Positions 27,444 to 36,371 of a DNA stretch of 64,000 nucleotides are shown here, in pieces; position 1 is the stretch's first letter, and each line of letters starts with the position of its first letter. The position numbers were made by a program, and so were the translations under genes. The notes beneath the pieces were generated by a model. It ran no database searches. It saw only the letters and a list, made by a program, of their open reading frames with translations, and was not told where the DNA came from. This DNA comes from Pseudomonas gingeri (lineage in GTDB: Bacteria; Pseudomonadota; Gammaproteobacteria; Pseudomonadales; Pseudomonadaceae). The stretch covers positions 117,654-181,653 of the forward strand of contig NZ_JACAQA010000006.1 in the NCBI RefSeq assembly GCF_013385425.1, read 5' to 3'.

Positions 27444-28357
27444 AGCGCCGGCACCTCGCGCAGCAGCCACTGCACCAGGGCACCACCGCCCTGCCCGGTG
27501 GGATCGGCACGCTCGCGCAGGCGATGGCTGACCACCGAGGGCAGGACCGCCTGGACGTCTTCCGGCACCACATAGTCGCGCCCGGCCAACAGCGCCCAGG
27601 CACGGGCGGCGGCGAGGATCGCCAGGCTCGCGCGTGGTGACAGTCCCCAGGCGAATTGCGGCTGGTCGCGGGTCGCGCCAACAAGACGCAGCACATAGTC
27701 CACCAACGGATCGCTGGTGCGCACCTGCTTGACCTGCTGTTGCAGCGCCGACAATTCGGCATGGTTGAGGAGCGGTTGCAGTTTTGGCAACAGGTCGCGG
27801 CGCGACACGCCTTGCAGCAGGGCCTTTTCCGCGGCCCGGGCCGGATAGCCGAGGGATACCCGCATCAGGAAACGATCGAGTTGCGACTCCGGCAAGGCGA
27901 AGGTGCCGCCCTGGCTGCTGGGGTTTTGCGTGGCGATCACGAAGAACGGCGATGGCAAGGGCCGGGTGGCGCCTTCGATGGTCACCTGGCCTTCTTCCAT
28001 GGCTTCGAGCAAGGCGCTCTGGCTCTTGGGCGTAGCCCGGTTGATTTCGTCGGCCAGCACCAGCTCGGCAAAGATCGGTCCCGGGTGGAACACGAACAGC
28101 CCGCTGTCCTTGTCGAACACCGAGGTGCCGAGGATATCGCTGGGCAACAGGTCGGAGGTGAACTGGATACGCTGGAAACTCAGGCCAAGGACCTTGGCCA
28201 GGGTGTGGCTGAGGGTGGTCTTGCCCATGCCGGGCAGGTCTTCGATCAGCAGATGACCGTTGGCCAGCAGGCAGGTCAGGGCCAGGCGAACCTGCGCATC
28301 CTTGCCCAACACTACCTGGTTCACGGCCTGCAGACAGGCTTCCAGTTTACTGCGCAT
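27440..28357 (-). CDS. MoxR-family AAA+ ATPase
   Basis: 305 residues. Walker A GMGKTTLS in LLIEDLPGMGKTTLSHTLA, Walker B LVLADEINRA, sensor 1 VIATQNPSSQGGTFALPESQLDRF and a C-terminal helical lid with the sensor 2 Arg in GLSPRASLAILAAARAW. MoxR ATPases act as chaperones that mature or activate VWA/DUF58 proteins. First gene of the four-gene operon; the leader has a REPIN ~120 bp upstream (28480-28558). Start ATG 28357. Confidence 0.93.
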   Translation of the reverse strand: MRSKLEACLQAVNQVVLGKDAQVRLALTCLLANGHLLIEDLPGMGKTTLSHTLAKVLGLSFQRIQFTSDLLPSDILGTSVFDKDSGLFVFHPGPIFAELVLADEINRATPKSQSALLEAMEEGQVTIEGATRPLPSPFFVIATQNPSSQGGTFALPESQLDRFLMRVSLGYPARAAEKALLQGVSRRDLLPKLQPLLNHAELSALQQQVKQVRTSDPLVDYVLRLVGATRDQPQFAWGLSPRASLAILAAARAWALLAGRDYVVPEDVQAVLPSVVSHRLRERADPTGQGGGALVQWLLREVPAL

Positions 28358-28479
28358 AGGCAGACATCCGAACTTGGGAGAAGCCGAAGATACTACCGTG
28401 TTTCTACTGCAATGCAGGTTTGTGAAATAGCGCTATTTTCCATAACAACACCGAACCTGCTTTCTGCAACAACACCCAA

Positions 28480-28558
28480 CCTGTAGGAGCCTGGCTTGCC
28501 AGCGAAGCTTTTGGCCGCCTCACGGGCCTCTTCGCGGGCAAGCCCTGCTCCTACGGGG
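28480..28558. repeat. REPIN, GCTTGCCCGCGAAG type
   Basis: Left arm CCTGTAGGAGCCTGGCTTGCC, right arm CGCGGGCAAGCCCTGCTCCTAC, with a ~30-bp centre AAGCTTTTGGCCGCCTC. It sits between the moxR leader and the lipoprotein gene. Confidence 0.83.
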
Positions 28559-28626
28559 ATTGTGTTCGGCCTTGACTGACGGGCATTGGGCATGCCATGC
28601 GTCTATAAGGGACCGCACTAATGGGC

Positions 28627-28905
28627 TCAACGTCCGGCGCGGGACTCACGGATGTAGAAACGCGCTTTCTCGGCCTTGTTGGTACAGCCCTCATAGGCTT
28701 CGAACTGCTGCTGGGTCTTGGCCCCGGTCAGCAGCGACAGCGCCTTGGAGTAGCTCACGGTCCCGGCAAAACCTTCGGCCTTGGCCAGGTCCAGCTCGTG
28801 CCAGGCGGCATCCAGTTCGGTACCACAGCTGTCCCGGTAGGCAGTTTTGCCAGCACAACCGGCCAACGCCAACGCAATCAATGGCACACAGATCCAGGCT
28901 TTCAT
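28627..28905 (-). CDS. Small conserved lipoprotein
   Basis: 92 residues from ATG 28905 (GAGGTG upstream). Lipoprotein signal MKAWICVPLIALALAGC with lipidated Cys17, followed by AGKT, compatible with outer-membrane sorting. The mature part has two cysteines (DSCGTELD, YEGCTNKAEKA) that may form a disulfide and a helical C-terminus. Similar small OprI-length lipoproteins occur in Pseudomonas, but I cannot name a function. Separate transcription unit, convergent with none; followed by ~70 bp and a REPIN. Confidence 0.75.
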   Translation of the reverse strand: MKAWICVPLIALALAGCAGKTAYRDSCGTELDAAWHELDLAKAEGFAGTVSYSKALSLLTGAKTQQQFEAYEGCTNKAEKARFYIRESRAGR

Positions 28906-29114
28906 CGATGACACCTCAGGAGAAAATAAACACTTGTGCAGGTTATGACGGCACGCCAGGCAAAAAGTGCCTTGGTCTTTCACTCAAGCTTAGCCAATCA
29001 AGATGACGATGGGTGCAGTCGAGACAATTCAACGGCAAAGAACAGCCGATGCCACGATTGTACCCGCCTCGCCGGAGGTGCATTGTTAACAACCGCTTGT
29101 TCAAGGACTGACTC

Positions 29115-30161
29115 ATGAAAAAACGTGTTGCGCTGGTGCTGGGCTCGGGTGGGGCCCGGGGTTATGCCCATATCGGGGTGATCGAGGAAATCGAAAGACG
29201 CGGCTATGACATCGCCTGTATCGCCGGTTGCTCCATGGGCGCGGTGGTCGGCGGCATCTATGCGGCCGGCAAACTCGACGACTACCGCCGCTGGATCGAG
29301 AGCCTGGACTATCTGGATGTGCTGCGCCTGGTGGACGTGAGTTTTCGCCTGGGCGCCATTCGCGGCGAAAAGGTCTTCGGGCAGATCCGCAAGATCGTCG
29401 GCGAGGTCAATATCGAGGACCTGCGTATTCCCTACACCGCCGTCGCCACCGACCTGACCAACCAGCAGGAAATCTGGTTCCAGGAAGGTTGCCTGCACCA
29501 GGCGATGCGCGCCTCGGCGGCGATTCCCAGCCTGTTCACCCCGGTGATGCAAGGCAACCGCATGCTGGTGGACGGCGGCATTCTCAATCCCTTGCCGATC
29601 GTTCCGGTGGTCTCCAGCCACTGCGACCTGATCATCGCCGTCAACCTCAACGCCACCAACCAGAAGCAGTACCAGCTACCGGTGATCCAACGACCGCCGG
29701 CGTTCAAGAGCCGCTTCAACAACCTGCTCAGTTCCATGGGCTCGCGCCTGCCGTTCCGCCGTAAACAGGCCGAGGAGCTATTGCGCCTGGAACAACAGAC
29801 CCTCGCCAGCGAGGCTGCCCAGGTCGGCAATCCCTGGCTCGATGGCCAGGAACCCCAGGCCCGGCAACCGGCTGCCGCACCGCAAAACGACGGCGCGCCG
29901 AAGTCCGCCACCGGCTCGTTCATCATCGACAACGTCGGCCCGGCCTCGCTGCTGGACCTGATCAACCAGAGTTTCGAGGTGATGCAGACCTCGCTGGCGC
30001 AGTACAAGATCGCCGGCTACCCGCCGGATATCCTGATCAACGTGCCCAAGCGGGTGTGCCGCTTCTTCGAGTTCTACAAGGCCCCGGAGCTGATCGCCCT
30101 GGGACGCTTGATTGCCAGCGATACGCTGGACCGCTATGAGGAAGAAGGGCGCCAGGGCTAG
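29115..30161 (+). CDS. Patatin-like phospholipase (RssA/YchK family)
   Basis: 348 residues. Patatin motifs: oxyanion hole GSGGARGYAH, nucleophile elbow GCSMG (Ser ~41) and catalytic D in VDGGILNPLP. No signal peptide, so cytoplasmic or peripheral. The C-terminal ~120 residues (LLRLEQQTLASEAAQVG..., QPAAAPQND) extend beyond the minimal RssA length of ~300 and end in a helical region. Shine-Dalgarno AAGGA. Its stop codon and that of kdpE overlap on opposite strands in CTAG at 30158-30161. Substrate unknown. Confidence 0.88.
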   Translation: MKKRVALVLGSGGARGYAHIGVIEEIERRGYDIACIAGCSMGAVVGGIYAAGKLDDYRRWIESLDYLDVLRLVDVSFRLGAIRGEKVFGQIRKIVGEVNIEDLRIPYTAVATDLTNQQEIWFQEGCLHQAMRASAAIPSLFTPVMQGNRMLVDGGILNPLPIVPVVSSHCDLIIAVNLNATNQKQYQLPVIQRPPAFKSRFNNLLSSMGSRLPFRRKQAEELLRLEQQTLASEAAQVGNPWLDGQEPQARQPAAAPQNDGAPKSATGSFIIDNVGPASLLDLINQSFEVMQTSLAQYKIAGYPPDILINVPKRVCRFFEFYKAPELIALGRLIASDTLDRYEEEGRQG

Positions 30162-30847
30162 TTATCGAGCAACCGGTAACCGACCCCCGCCTCGGTCACG
30201 ATAAACCGTGGCGCGGTCGGGTCATCCACCAGCTTCTGGCGCAGATGCCCGACCACGATCCGCAGGTAGTGACTGTCTTCGGTATGGGTCGGCCCCCAGA
30301 TATCCTTGAGCAACTGCTGCTGGGTGATCACCCGCCCGGGGTGCCGCGCCAGTTGCGCCAGCACCGCGTACTCCTTGCGGGTCAGCGCCACTTCCGCGCC
30401 ATCGAGCAACACCCGCCGGTAGGCCAGGTCGATGGTCAGCGGACCAAAGGTCAGCGCCGCCTCCTGGGCCTCGCCACTGGGCGCCTGGCGCAACAGGGCG
30501 CGAATCCGCGCGAGAAACTCCTGGATACCGAACGGCTTGGTCACGTAGTCGTTGGCCCCGCCATCCAGCGCCTCGACCTTCTGCCCCTCGCCGGCCCGCA
30601 CCGAGAGCACCAGCACCGGCGCCGTGGACCATTCGCGAAACTCACGCAGCACCTGCTGGCCGTCCATGTCCGGCAAGCCGAGGTCGAGCACCAGCAGGTC
30701 CGGCTTGTTCAGGGCGGCATGGGCCAGGCCCTCGGCGCCGGTACCGGCCTCCAGCACCTTGTAGCCCTGGGACACCAGGCTGATGCGCAGGAACTTGCGG
30801 ATCTGCGGTTCGTCGTCGATGACCAGGATGGTCGTGGTCTGGGTCAT
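30158..30847 (-). CDS. kdpE: KDP operon response regulator KdpE
   Basis: 229 residues from ATG 30847. Receiver with acidic DDE near residue 11, phosphoacceptor D55 in LLVLDLGLPD, conserved Lys in VTKPF, and OmpR-type winged helix C-terminal domain ending FIVTEAGVGYRLLDN. KdpE activates kdpFABC under potassium limitation. It follows kdpD by 36 bp on the same strand, giving kdpFABCDE order. The upstream region has no strong Shine-Dalgarno. Its stop overlaps that of the patatin gene. Confidence 0.95.
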   Translation of the reverse strand: MTQTTTILVIDDEPQIRKFLRISLVSQGYKVLEAGTGAEGLAHAALNKPDLLVLDLGLPDMDGQQVLREFREWSTAPVLVLSVRAGEGQKVEALDGGANDYVTKPFGIQEFLARIRALLRQAPSGEAQEAALTFGPLTIDLAYRRVLLDGAEVALTRKEYAVLAQLARHPGRVITQQQLLKDIWGPTHTEDSHYLRIVVGHLRQKLVDDPTAPRFIVTEAGVGYRLLDN

Positions 30848-30883
30848 GGTCTTAACATCATGGCAATCGGTGGCCAAAGCATA

Positions 30884-33535
30884 TCAGGCTTCACTTTCAA
30901 TGCCCGGTTGCTCCTGCAAAGGGAGGAACAGGGTGATACAGGTGCCATGGCCGTCAATGCCATCATCCACGGCAATATGTCCGCCGTGTGCGCCGACCAT
31001 CCCCTGGCAGATCGCCAGGCCCAGGCCCGTACCCTGCCCGCCGCGATCGCCACGGGCGGCAGTGTAGAACATGTCGAAAATCTTGTGCCGCTCATCTTGC
31101 GGAATCCCCGGTCCTTCGTCACTGACGGAAAAAAACAGCTCCTTGTCGGTGGTGCCGGCACGCAGTTGCAGGCGCCCCTGGGGCGGTGAAAAGCGCGCGG
31201 CGTTTTCCATCACGTTGATCAGCGCCTGTTCGATCAGCGCCGCGTGCACATAGAGTAGCGGCAAATCCGCCGGCAACTCGGTACTGACCTGCAACGGCGC
31301 CAACACCGCTCGCAGCCGGTTCAGCGCGCTGCCGATGATATCCGCCGGCGCGACCCAGTCGCGGGCCAGCTTCAGCGCCCCGTGGCCGAGCCGGGTCATG
31401 TCCAGCAGGTTCTGGATATAACGGTCCAGGCGCTCGGCTTCGTCGCGGGTGCCTTCCAGCAGTTCCCGGCGATCTTCCAGGGGAATCGCCTCGCCCAACG
31501 CCAACAGGCTGTCGATGCTGCCGCGCATGGACGTCAGCGGGGTACGCAAGTCATGGGACACCGAGGCGAGCAAGGCACTGCGCAGTTGTTCGGTTTCGCC
31601 GTGCAGGCGAGCGGCCTCGAGGTCATCGGCCAACTGCGCCCGGGCCAGGGCCTGGGCCAGCGGCTGGCTGAGGGCGGTCAACAAACGGCGACGCTGCCCG
31701 CTCAGGGTCTGTCCCTCTTTGGGGGATACACCCAACAGGGCCAGTGGCCCCTCTTCCGCCGACAACGGCCACCACCACCAACGCCCGAACGGCAAGGTGC
31801 CGGTGCCCATGCCCGCTGGCTGGTCGTGCTGCCAGGCCCAATCGGCGGCGGCCCGCTCGGACTCGGAGAAGGTCTGCGGGCCACCGGTCTCGACTTTCCA
31901 GCCGCCCTGGCCATCGCGGTTGAGCAGACAGATTTGCAGCTCTTCCCAGCCACTGAGGTGCTGTGAAGCGGCACTGATGACTGCCTGGCGATCAGTGGCC
32001 GCGGTCAGCTTGCGCGACAGGTCGAGCAGTTCGCTGGTTTCTTCCTGGGTATCGCGCAGGGCCTCCAGTTGCCGCCGCTGACGCGCCGCGAGGTTACCGG
32101 TGAGCGCTGCCATCAAGAGGAAAAACAGCAGCGTCAGCACATCCTCCTCACGCTGGATGGCGAAGGAGAATTTCGGCGGGATAAACAGGAAGTCGTAACT
32201 CAGGAACGACAGCACCGCACAGGCCAGCGACGGCCCCAGGCTGCTGCGCACCGCCACCAGCAACACGGCGGCGAGGAACACCAGGGAAATATTCGGCAAT
32301 GGCAGCACACTGGCCACGCCCCAGGCCAGGGCGGTGGCCAGGATCGTCGCCACCAGAGCCATCGCGTAGTCGAACCAGACCACCGCTTGCGGATCGCGGG
32401 TACGCGCCACCTGTTGCTCTTCGTCACGGTCCAGCACGTTGATTTCCAGGCCGTGGGCACTGCGCAACAAACGCGCCGCCAGGCCTCCGCCAAACAGTCG
32501 GCGATGCCAACGTTGCCGTGACTGCCCCACCAGCACCAGGCTGGCGCGGCGTTCGGCGGCATGTTGAATCAGGGTCTTGGCCACTTCCCCGGCGCGCAGC
32601 AGCACCACTTCGCCGCCGAGACGCTCGGCCAGTTGCTGGGCACTTTGCAGACGCAGGCGCGACTGCTCGTCGCGCACGCTGCCATTGTCCACATGCACCA
32701 GGCTCCAGGGCAGATGCCGGCGCTGGGCGACCCGACTGGCATGGCGCACCAGGCGCTCGGCCTGGGCATCGCCATCCACTCCCACCAGCAGGCGTCCGCG
32801 CAGGGCCGGCGCCGCCTGGCCGAGGGTCCGGTAACCGAGGGCCAGGTCGTTGTCGACCTGGGCCGCGGCCGTCTGCATGGCCAGTTCGCGCAAGGCGGTG
32901 AGGTTGGTCTGGGTAAAAAATGCATCGATGGCGGCGCGGGCCTGCTCCGGCACATAGACCTTGCCGTCGCGCAGGCGCTCCAGCAGTTCCCGGGGCGGCA
33001 GGTCGATCAGCAGCAGTTCGTCGGCCTCCTGCAGGACCCAGTCCGGCAAGGTTTCACGGACCTGTACACCGGTAATACCGCGCACCTGGTCATTGAGGCT
33101 TTCCAGGTGCTGGACGTTGACCGTGGTGAACACATCGATACCGGCGGCCAGCAACTCCTGGACATCCTGCCAGCGCTTGACGTGACGGCTGTTGGGGGCG
33201 TTGCTGTGGGCCAGTTCATCGACCAGCACCAGCTTGGGCTTGGCCTTGAGCAGGCCGTCGAGGTCCATTTCTTCAAGCAGGACCCCGCGATATTCGGAGC
33301 GCACCAGCGGCTGCTGCGGCAAACCGCTGAGCAGCGCCTCGGTTTCCGCACGGCCGTGGGTTTCCACCACCCCGGCGAGGAGCTTCACACCCTGGCGCAG
33401 TTGAGTGTGGGCGGCCTGCAACATGGCGTAGGTCTTGCCGACACCGGGCGAAGCGCCGAGGAAGACCTTGAGCCGGCCACGACCGTCGCGGGGCAGTTCT
33501 GCTAGGAGCGCGTCGGCGCGACCGGAATCACTCAT
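30884..33535 (-). CDS. kdpD: Potassium-sensing histidine kinase KdpD
   Basis: 883 residues from ATG 33535. N-terminal KdpD domain with Walker A LGASPGVGKTYAM (26-38), then a USP-like domain (~240-360), four TM helices around residues 390-490 (AMALVATILATALAWGVASV, ISLVFLAAVLLVAV), a GAF-like region, the H-box SHDLRTPLTSM near residue 660 and an HATPase domain with MENAARFSP, DEGPGIP and GTGLGLAIC. Inner-membrane sensor of K+ (and ionic strength) that phosphorylates KdpE. The 140-bp gap to kdpC holds a REPIN. Confidence 0.95.
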   Translation of the reverse strand: MSDSGRADALLAELPRDGRGRLKVFLGASPGVGKTYAMLQAAHTQLRQGVKLLAGVVETHGRAETEALLSGLPQQPLVRSEYRGVLLEEMDLDGLLKAKPKLVLVDELAHSNAPNSRHVKRWQDVQELLAAGIDVFTTVNVQHLESLNDQVRGITGVQVRETLPDWVLQEADELLLIDLPPRELLERLRDGKVYVPEQARAAIDAFFTQTNLTALRELAMQTAAAQVDNDLALGYRTLGQAAPALRGRLLVGVDGDAQAERLVRHASRVAQRRHLPWSLVHVDNGSVRDEQSRLRLQSAQQLAERLGGEVVLLRAGEVAKTLIQHAAERRASLVLVGQSRQRWHRRLFGGGLAARLLRSAHGLEINVLDRDEEQQVARTRDPQAVVWFDYAMALVATILATALAWGVASVLPLPNISLVFLAAVLLVAVRSSLGPSLACAVLSFLSYDFLFIPPKFSFAIQREEDVLTLLFFLLMAALTGNLAARQRRQLEALRDTQEETSELLDLSRKLTAATDRQAVISAASQHLSGWEELQICLLNRDGQGGWKVETGGPQTFSESERAAADWAWQHDQPAGMGTGTLPFGRWWWWPLSAEEGPLALLGVSPKEGQTLSGQRRRLLTALSQPLAQALARAQLADDLEAARLHGETEQLRSALLASVSHDLRTPLTSMRGSIDSLLALGEAIPLEDRRELLEGTRDEAERLDRYIQNLLDMTRLGHGALKLARDWVAPADIIGSALNRLRAVLAPLQVSTELPADLPLLYVHAALIEQALINVMENAARFSPPQGRLQLRAGTTDKELFFSVSDEGPGIPQDERHKIFDMFYTAARGDRGGQGTGLGLAICQGMVGAHGGHIAVDDGIDGHGTCITLFLPLQEQPGIESEA

Positions 33536-33566
33536 GTCATCGGTTCTCACTTATAAAGCTGACACC

Positions 33567-33654
33567 TTGTGGGAGCCGGCTTGCCGGCGATGGCGACCAA
33601 AAGATCGACGCAGGCTCCAAGGGCCTCATCGGCGGCAAGCCGGCTCCCACAAAG
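33567..33654. repeat. REPIN, GCTTGCCGGCGATG type, between kdpC and kdpD
   Basis: CTTGTGGGAGCCGGCTTGCCGGCGATG paired with inverted ATCGGCGGCAAGCCGGCTCCCACAA. It lies in the middle of the kdp operon, where it could modulate mRNA stability or the kdpDE/kdpFABC ratio. Confidence 0.83.
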
Positions 33655-33675
33655 GTGTTGGCGGCATTGGCCGCG

Positions 33676-34227
33676 TTACTTCGAAACTTCGGCCAGGGCC
33701 GCATTCAAGGCAAGCACATTGACCACCGGTGGGCCAATCAGCGGTTGCTCGATATGCATTTCAACCAGTCGCTCGACATCGGCCGTCGGCAGGTTGCGCG
33801 CCTGCGCTACCCGCGCCAGTTGATAGCGAATCGCTTCAGGTGGCAAGTGCGGATCGAGGCCGCTGGCCGAGGTGGTCAGCATCGACAGAGGCACCGGGCC
33901 CTGGCCGGGCACCGCCTGCTTGGTCGCATCGTCGAAGATCCGCGTGGCCAGGGCCGGGTTGCTCGGGCTCAGGTTGCTCGACGAGCTCGACACGGTGGCA
34001 AAGGCCCCCGCCGAAGGCCGCGGATGGAACCAGGTGTCACCTGTGAAATCCTGGGCAATCAGGCTCGAGCCACGGACCTTGCCGTCGGCATCACGCACCA
34101 GGCTGCCATTGGCCTGCGCCGGGAAGACCACCTGGGCCACGCCGGTGACCACCAGGGGATAGGCGACACCGGTAATCAGGGTCATCAGGACCAACAGGCT
34201 CAAGGCCGGACGTACTACGCTGGACAT
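33676..34227 (-). CDS. kdpC: Potassium-transporting ATPase subunit KdpC
   Basis: 183 residues from ATG 34227 (GAGGAA upstream). Single N-terminal TM ([29 protein letters not shown]) then a periplasmic domain with the family motifs [31 protein letters not shown] and [12 protein letters not shown]. KdpC forms an essential part of the KdpFABC complex and stabilises nucleotide use by KdpB. Follows kdpB by 70 bp, which includes a hairpin. Confidence 0.96.
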   Translation of the reverse strand: MSSVVRPALSLLVLMTLITGVAYPLVVTGVAQVVFPAQANGSLVRDADGKVRGSSLIAQDFTGDTWFHPRPSAGAFATVSSSSSNLSPSNPALATRIFDDATKQAVPGQGPVPLSMLTTSASGLDPHLPPEAIRYQLARVAQARNLPTADVERLVEMHIEQPLIGPPVVNVLALNAALAEVSK

Positions 34228-34258
34228 GTTCAATTCCTCAAATTCAGGGGTACACAAC

Positions 34259-34288
34259 CTGCAGGCGCCGGCTTGCCGGCCCCTGCAG
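34259..34288. other. Perfect hairpin in the kdpB-kdpC spacer
   Basis: CTGCAGG-C-GCCGGC-TT-GCCGGC-C-CCTGCAG: a 13-pair stem interrupted by a symmetric C-C mismatch. It resembles a single REP core and lies between two genes of one operon without a T run, so it is more likely a stabilising or attenuating element than a terminator. Confidence 0.7.
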
Positions 34289-34297
34289 AAAAACGCG

Positions 34298-36364
34298 TCA
34301 CACCAGGTGCAGCGCCGTCAGCAGCATGTCGATGGCCTTGATCCCCACGAACGGCACCACGATCCCGCCCAGCCCGTAGATCAGCAGGTTGCGCCGCAAC
34401 AGGTGGGCGGCACTCGCCGCCTGCACCCGCACGCCACGCAGGGCCAGCGGGATCAACACGACGATGATCAGGGCGTTGAACACGATCGCCGAGAGGATCG
34501 CGCTCTGCGGGCTGGTCAGGTGCATGACGTTGAGCACGCCCAGCTGTGGATAAATCGAGGCGAACAGCGCCGGCAGGATGGCGAAGTACTTGGCCACGTC
34601 GTTGGCAATCGAGAAGGTGGTCAGCGCCCCTCGGGTGACCAGCAATTCCTTGCCGATCTGCACCACGTCCAGCAGCTTGGTCGGGTCGCTGTCGAGATCG
34701 ACCATGTTCGCCGCTTCACGCGCCGCCTGGGTGCCATCGTTCATCGCCATGCCGACGTCGGCCTGGGCCAGTGCCGGGGCGTCGTTGGCACCGTCACCGC
34801 ACATCGCCACCAGACGACCGTCGTTCTGCTCCAGGCGAATCCGCGCCAGTTTCTTCTCCGGAGTGGCTTCGGCCAGCACATCGTCAACCCCCGCCTCGGC
34901 CGCAATAGCGGCGGCGGTCAGGGGGTTGTCGCCGGTCACCATCACGGTGCGGATACCCAGCTTGCGCAATTCGGCGAAGCGATCACGAATGCCTGGTTTG
35001 ACCACATCCTTCAGGTGAATGGCCCCCAGCAGACGACCATCGGCGCAGACCAGCAACGGCGTACCACCGCTCTGGGCGATCCGGTCGACTTCCCGGGACA
35101 AAACCGGTGACAGGTCGCTGCGTTTCTGGCCGACAAAGGCCAGCAGTGAATCCACCGCGCCCTTGCGATAGACCCGGCCCTGGTAGTCGACACCCGACAG
35201 CCGCGTTTCGGCGCTGAACGGCACGGCGGTCAGTTCGGCCGCGGTCGGTTCTTGCTGCGGATGCAGTTCACGCAGGTACTCGACAATCGACTTGCCTTCG
35301 GCGGTGTCGTCCGCCAGCGAAGCCAGCAAGGCGCCTTCAGCCAGCTCCTTGGCGCTGACGCCAGGGGTGGCGTAGACCGCCGTGCAGCGACGGTTACCGA
35401 AGGTGATGGTGCCGGTCTTGTCCAGCAACAGCACATGCACGTCACCCGCCGCTTCCACCGCGCGGCCGGATTTGGCGATCACATTCAAGCGCACCAGGCG
35501 ATCCATCCCGGCGATACCGATGGCCGAGAGCAGGCCGCCGATAGTGGTCGGAATCAGGGTCACCAGCAATGCCACCAGGAACACCAGCGGCAGGCTGCCA
35601 CCGGAGAAGTGGGCGAACGGCTGGAGGGTCACCACCACCAGCAGGAAGATCAGGGTCAAGCCGATCAGCAGGATATCCAGCGCCACTTCGTTGGGGGTCT
35701 TCTGGCGCTTGGCACCTTCCACCAACGCGATCATGCGGTCCAGGGTCGACTCACCGGGGTTGGCGGTGATGCGCACGATCAGCCAGTCGGACACCAGCCG
35801 GGTATTGCCGGTGACCGCCGAGCGATCGCCGCCGGACTCACGGATCACCGGTGCGGATTCACCGGTAATCGCCGCTTCGTTGACCGCGGCGATCCCTTCG
35901 ATCACCTCGCCGTCGCCAGGGATCATTTCCCCGGCGGCCACCCGTACCACGTCACCTTTGCGCAGGTTGGCGGCGGGAACCGATTCGAAGCTGCCATTGG
36001 CCTTGCGGCGATGGGCCACCAGGCCTTCGCTGCCGGCCTTCAGGCTGTCGGCGCGGGCCTTGCCGCGCCCTTCGGCCAGGGCCTCGGCAAAGTTGGCGAA
36101 CAACACGGTGAACCACAGCCAGAGGGCGATCTGGGCGGAGATAAAGATCGAAACAGTGCTGTCCGGCACAAAGCACAGGACAGTGGTCAGGATCGCCGTC
36201 AGTTCGACCACGAACATCACCGGTGCACGTTGCAACTGGCGCGGGTCGAGCTTGACAAAAGCCTGGACCAGGGCCGGACGCCACAGGGCGGACATCGCGG
36301 TCTTGGCTGGCTCGGCCGGTCTGGCTTGCGCCGTTTTTGCTGCGGGAAGAGGCATATTCATCAT
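34298..36364 (-). CDS. kdpB: Potassium-transporting P-type ATPase KdpB
   Basis: 688 residues. P-type ATPase motifs: [11 protein letters not shown], catalytic phosphorylation site [25 protein letters not shown] and [22 protein letters not shown]. Energises K+ uptake through KdpA. TM pairs at ~35-90, ~250-285 and C-terminal helices ~610-688. ATG 36364 follows GAGGAA; two further in-frame ATGs (36361, 36355) are possible starts. 7 bp after kdpA, so tightly coupled. Confidence 0.97.
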   Translation of the reverse strand: MMNMPLPAAKTAQARPAEPAKTAMSALWRPALVQAFVKLDPRQLQRAPVMFVVELTAILTTVLCFVPDSTVSIFISAQIALWLWFTVLFANFAEALAEGRGKARADSLKAGSEGLVAHRRKANGSFESVPAANLRKGDVVRVAAGEMIPGDGEVIEGIAAVNEAAITGESAPVIRESGGDRSAVTGNTRLVSDWLIVRITANPGESTLDRMIALVEGAKRQKTPNEVALDILLIGLTLIFLLVVVTLQPFAHFSGGSLPLVFLVALLVTLIPTTIGGLLSAIGIAGMDRLVRLNVIAKSGRAVEAAGDVHVLLLDKTGTITFGNRRCTAVYATPGVSAKELAEGALLASLADDTAEGKSIVEYLRELHPQQEPTAAELTAVPFSAETRLSGVDYQGRVYRKGAVDSLLAFVGQKRSDLSPVLSREVDRIAQSGGTPLLVCADGRLLGAIHLKDVVKPGIRDRFAELRKLGIRTVMVTGDNPLTAAAIAAEAGVDDVLAEATPEKKLARIRLEQNDGRLVAMCGDGANDAPALAQADVGMAMNDGTQAAREAANMVDLDSDPTKLLDVVQIGKELLVTRGALTTFSIANDVAKYFAILPALFASIYPQLGVLNVMHLTSPQSAILSAIVFNALIIVVLIPLALRGVRVQAASAAHLLRRNLLIYGLGGIVVPFVGIKAIDMLLTALHLV

Positions 36365-36371
36365 TATTTCC

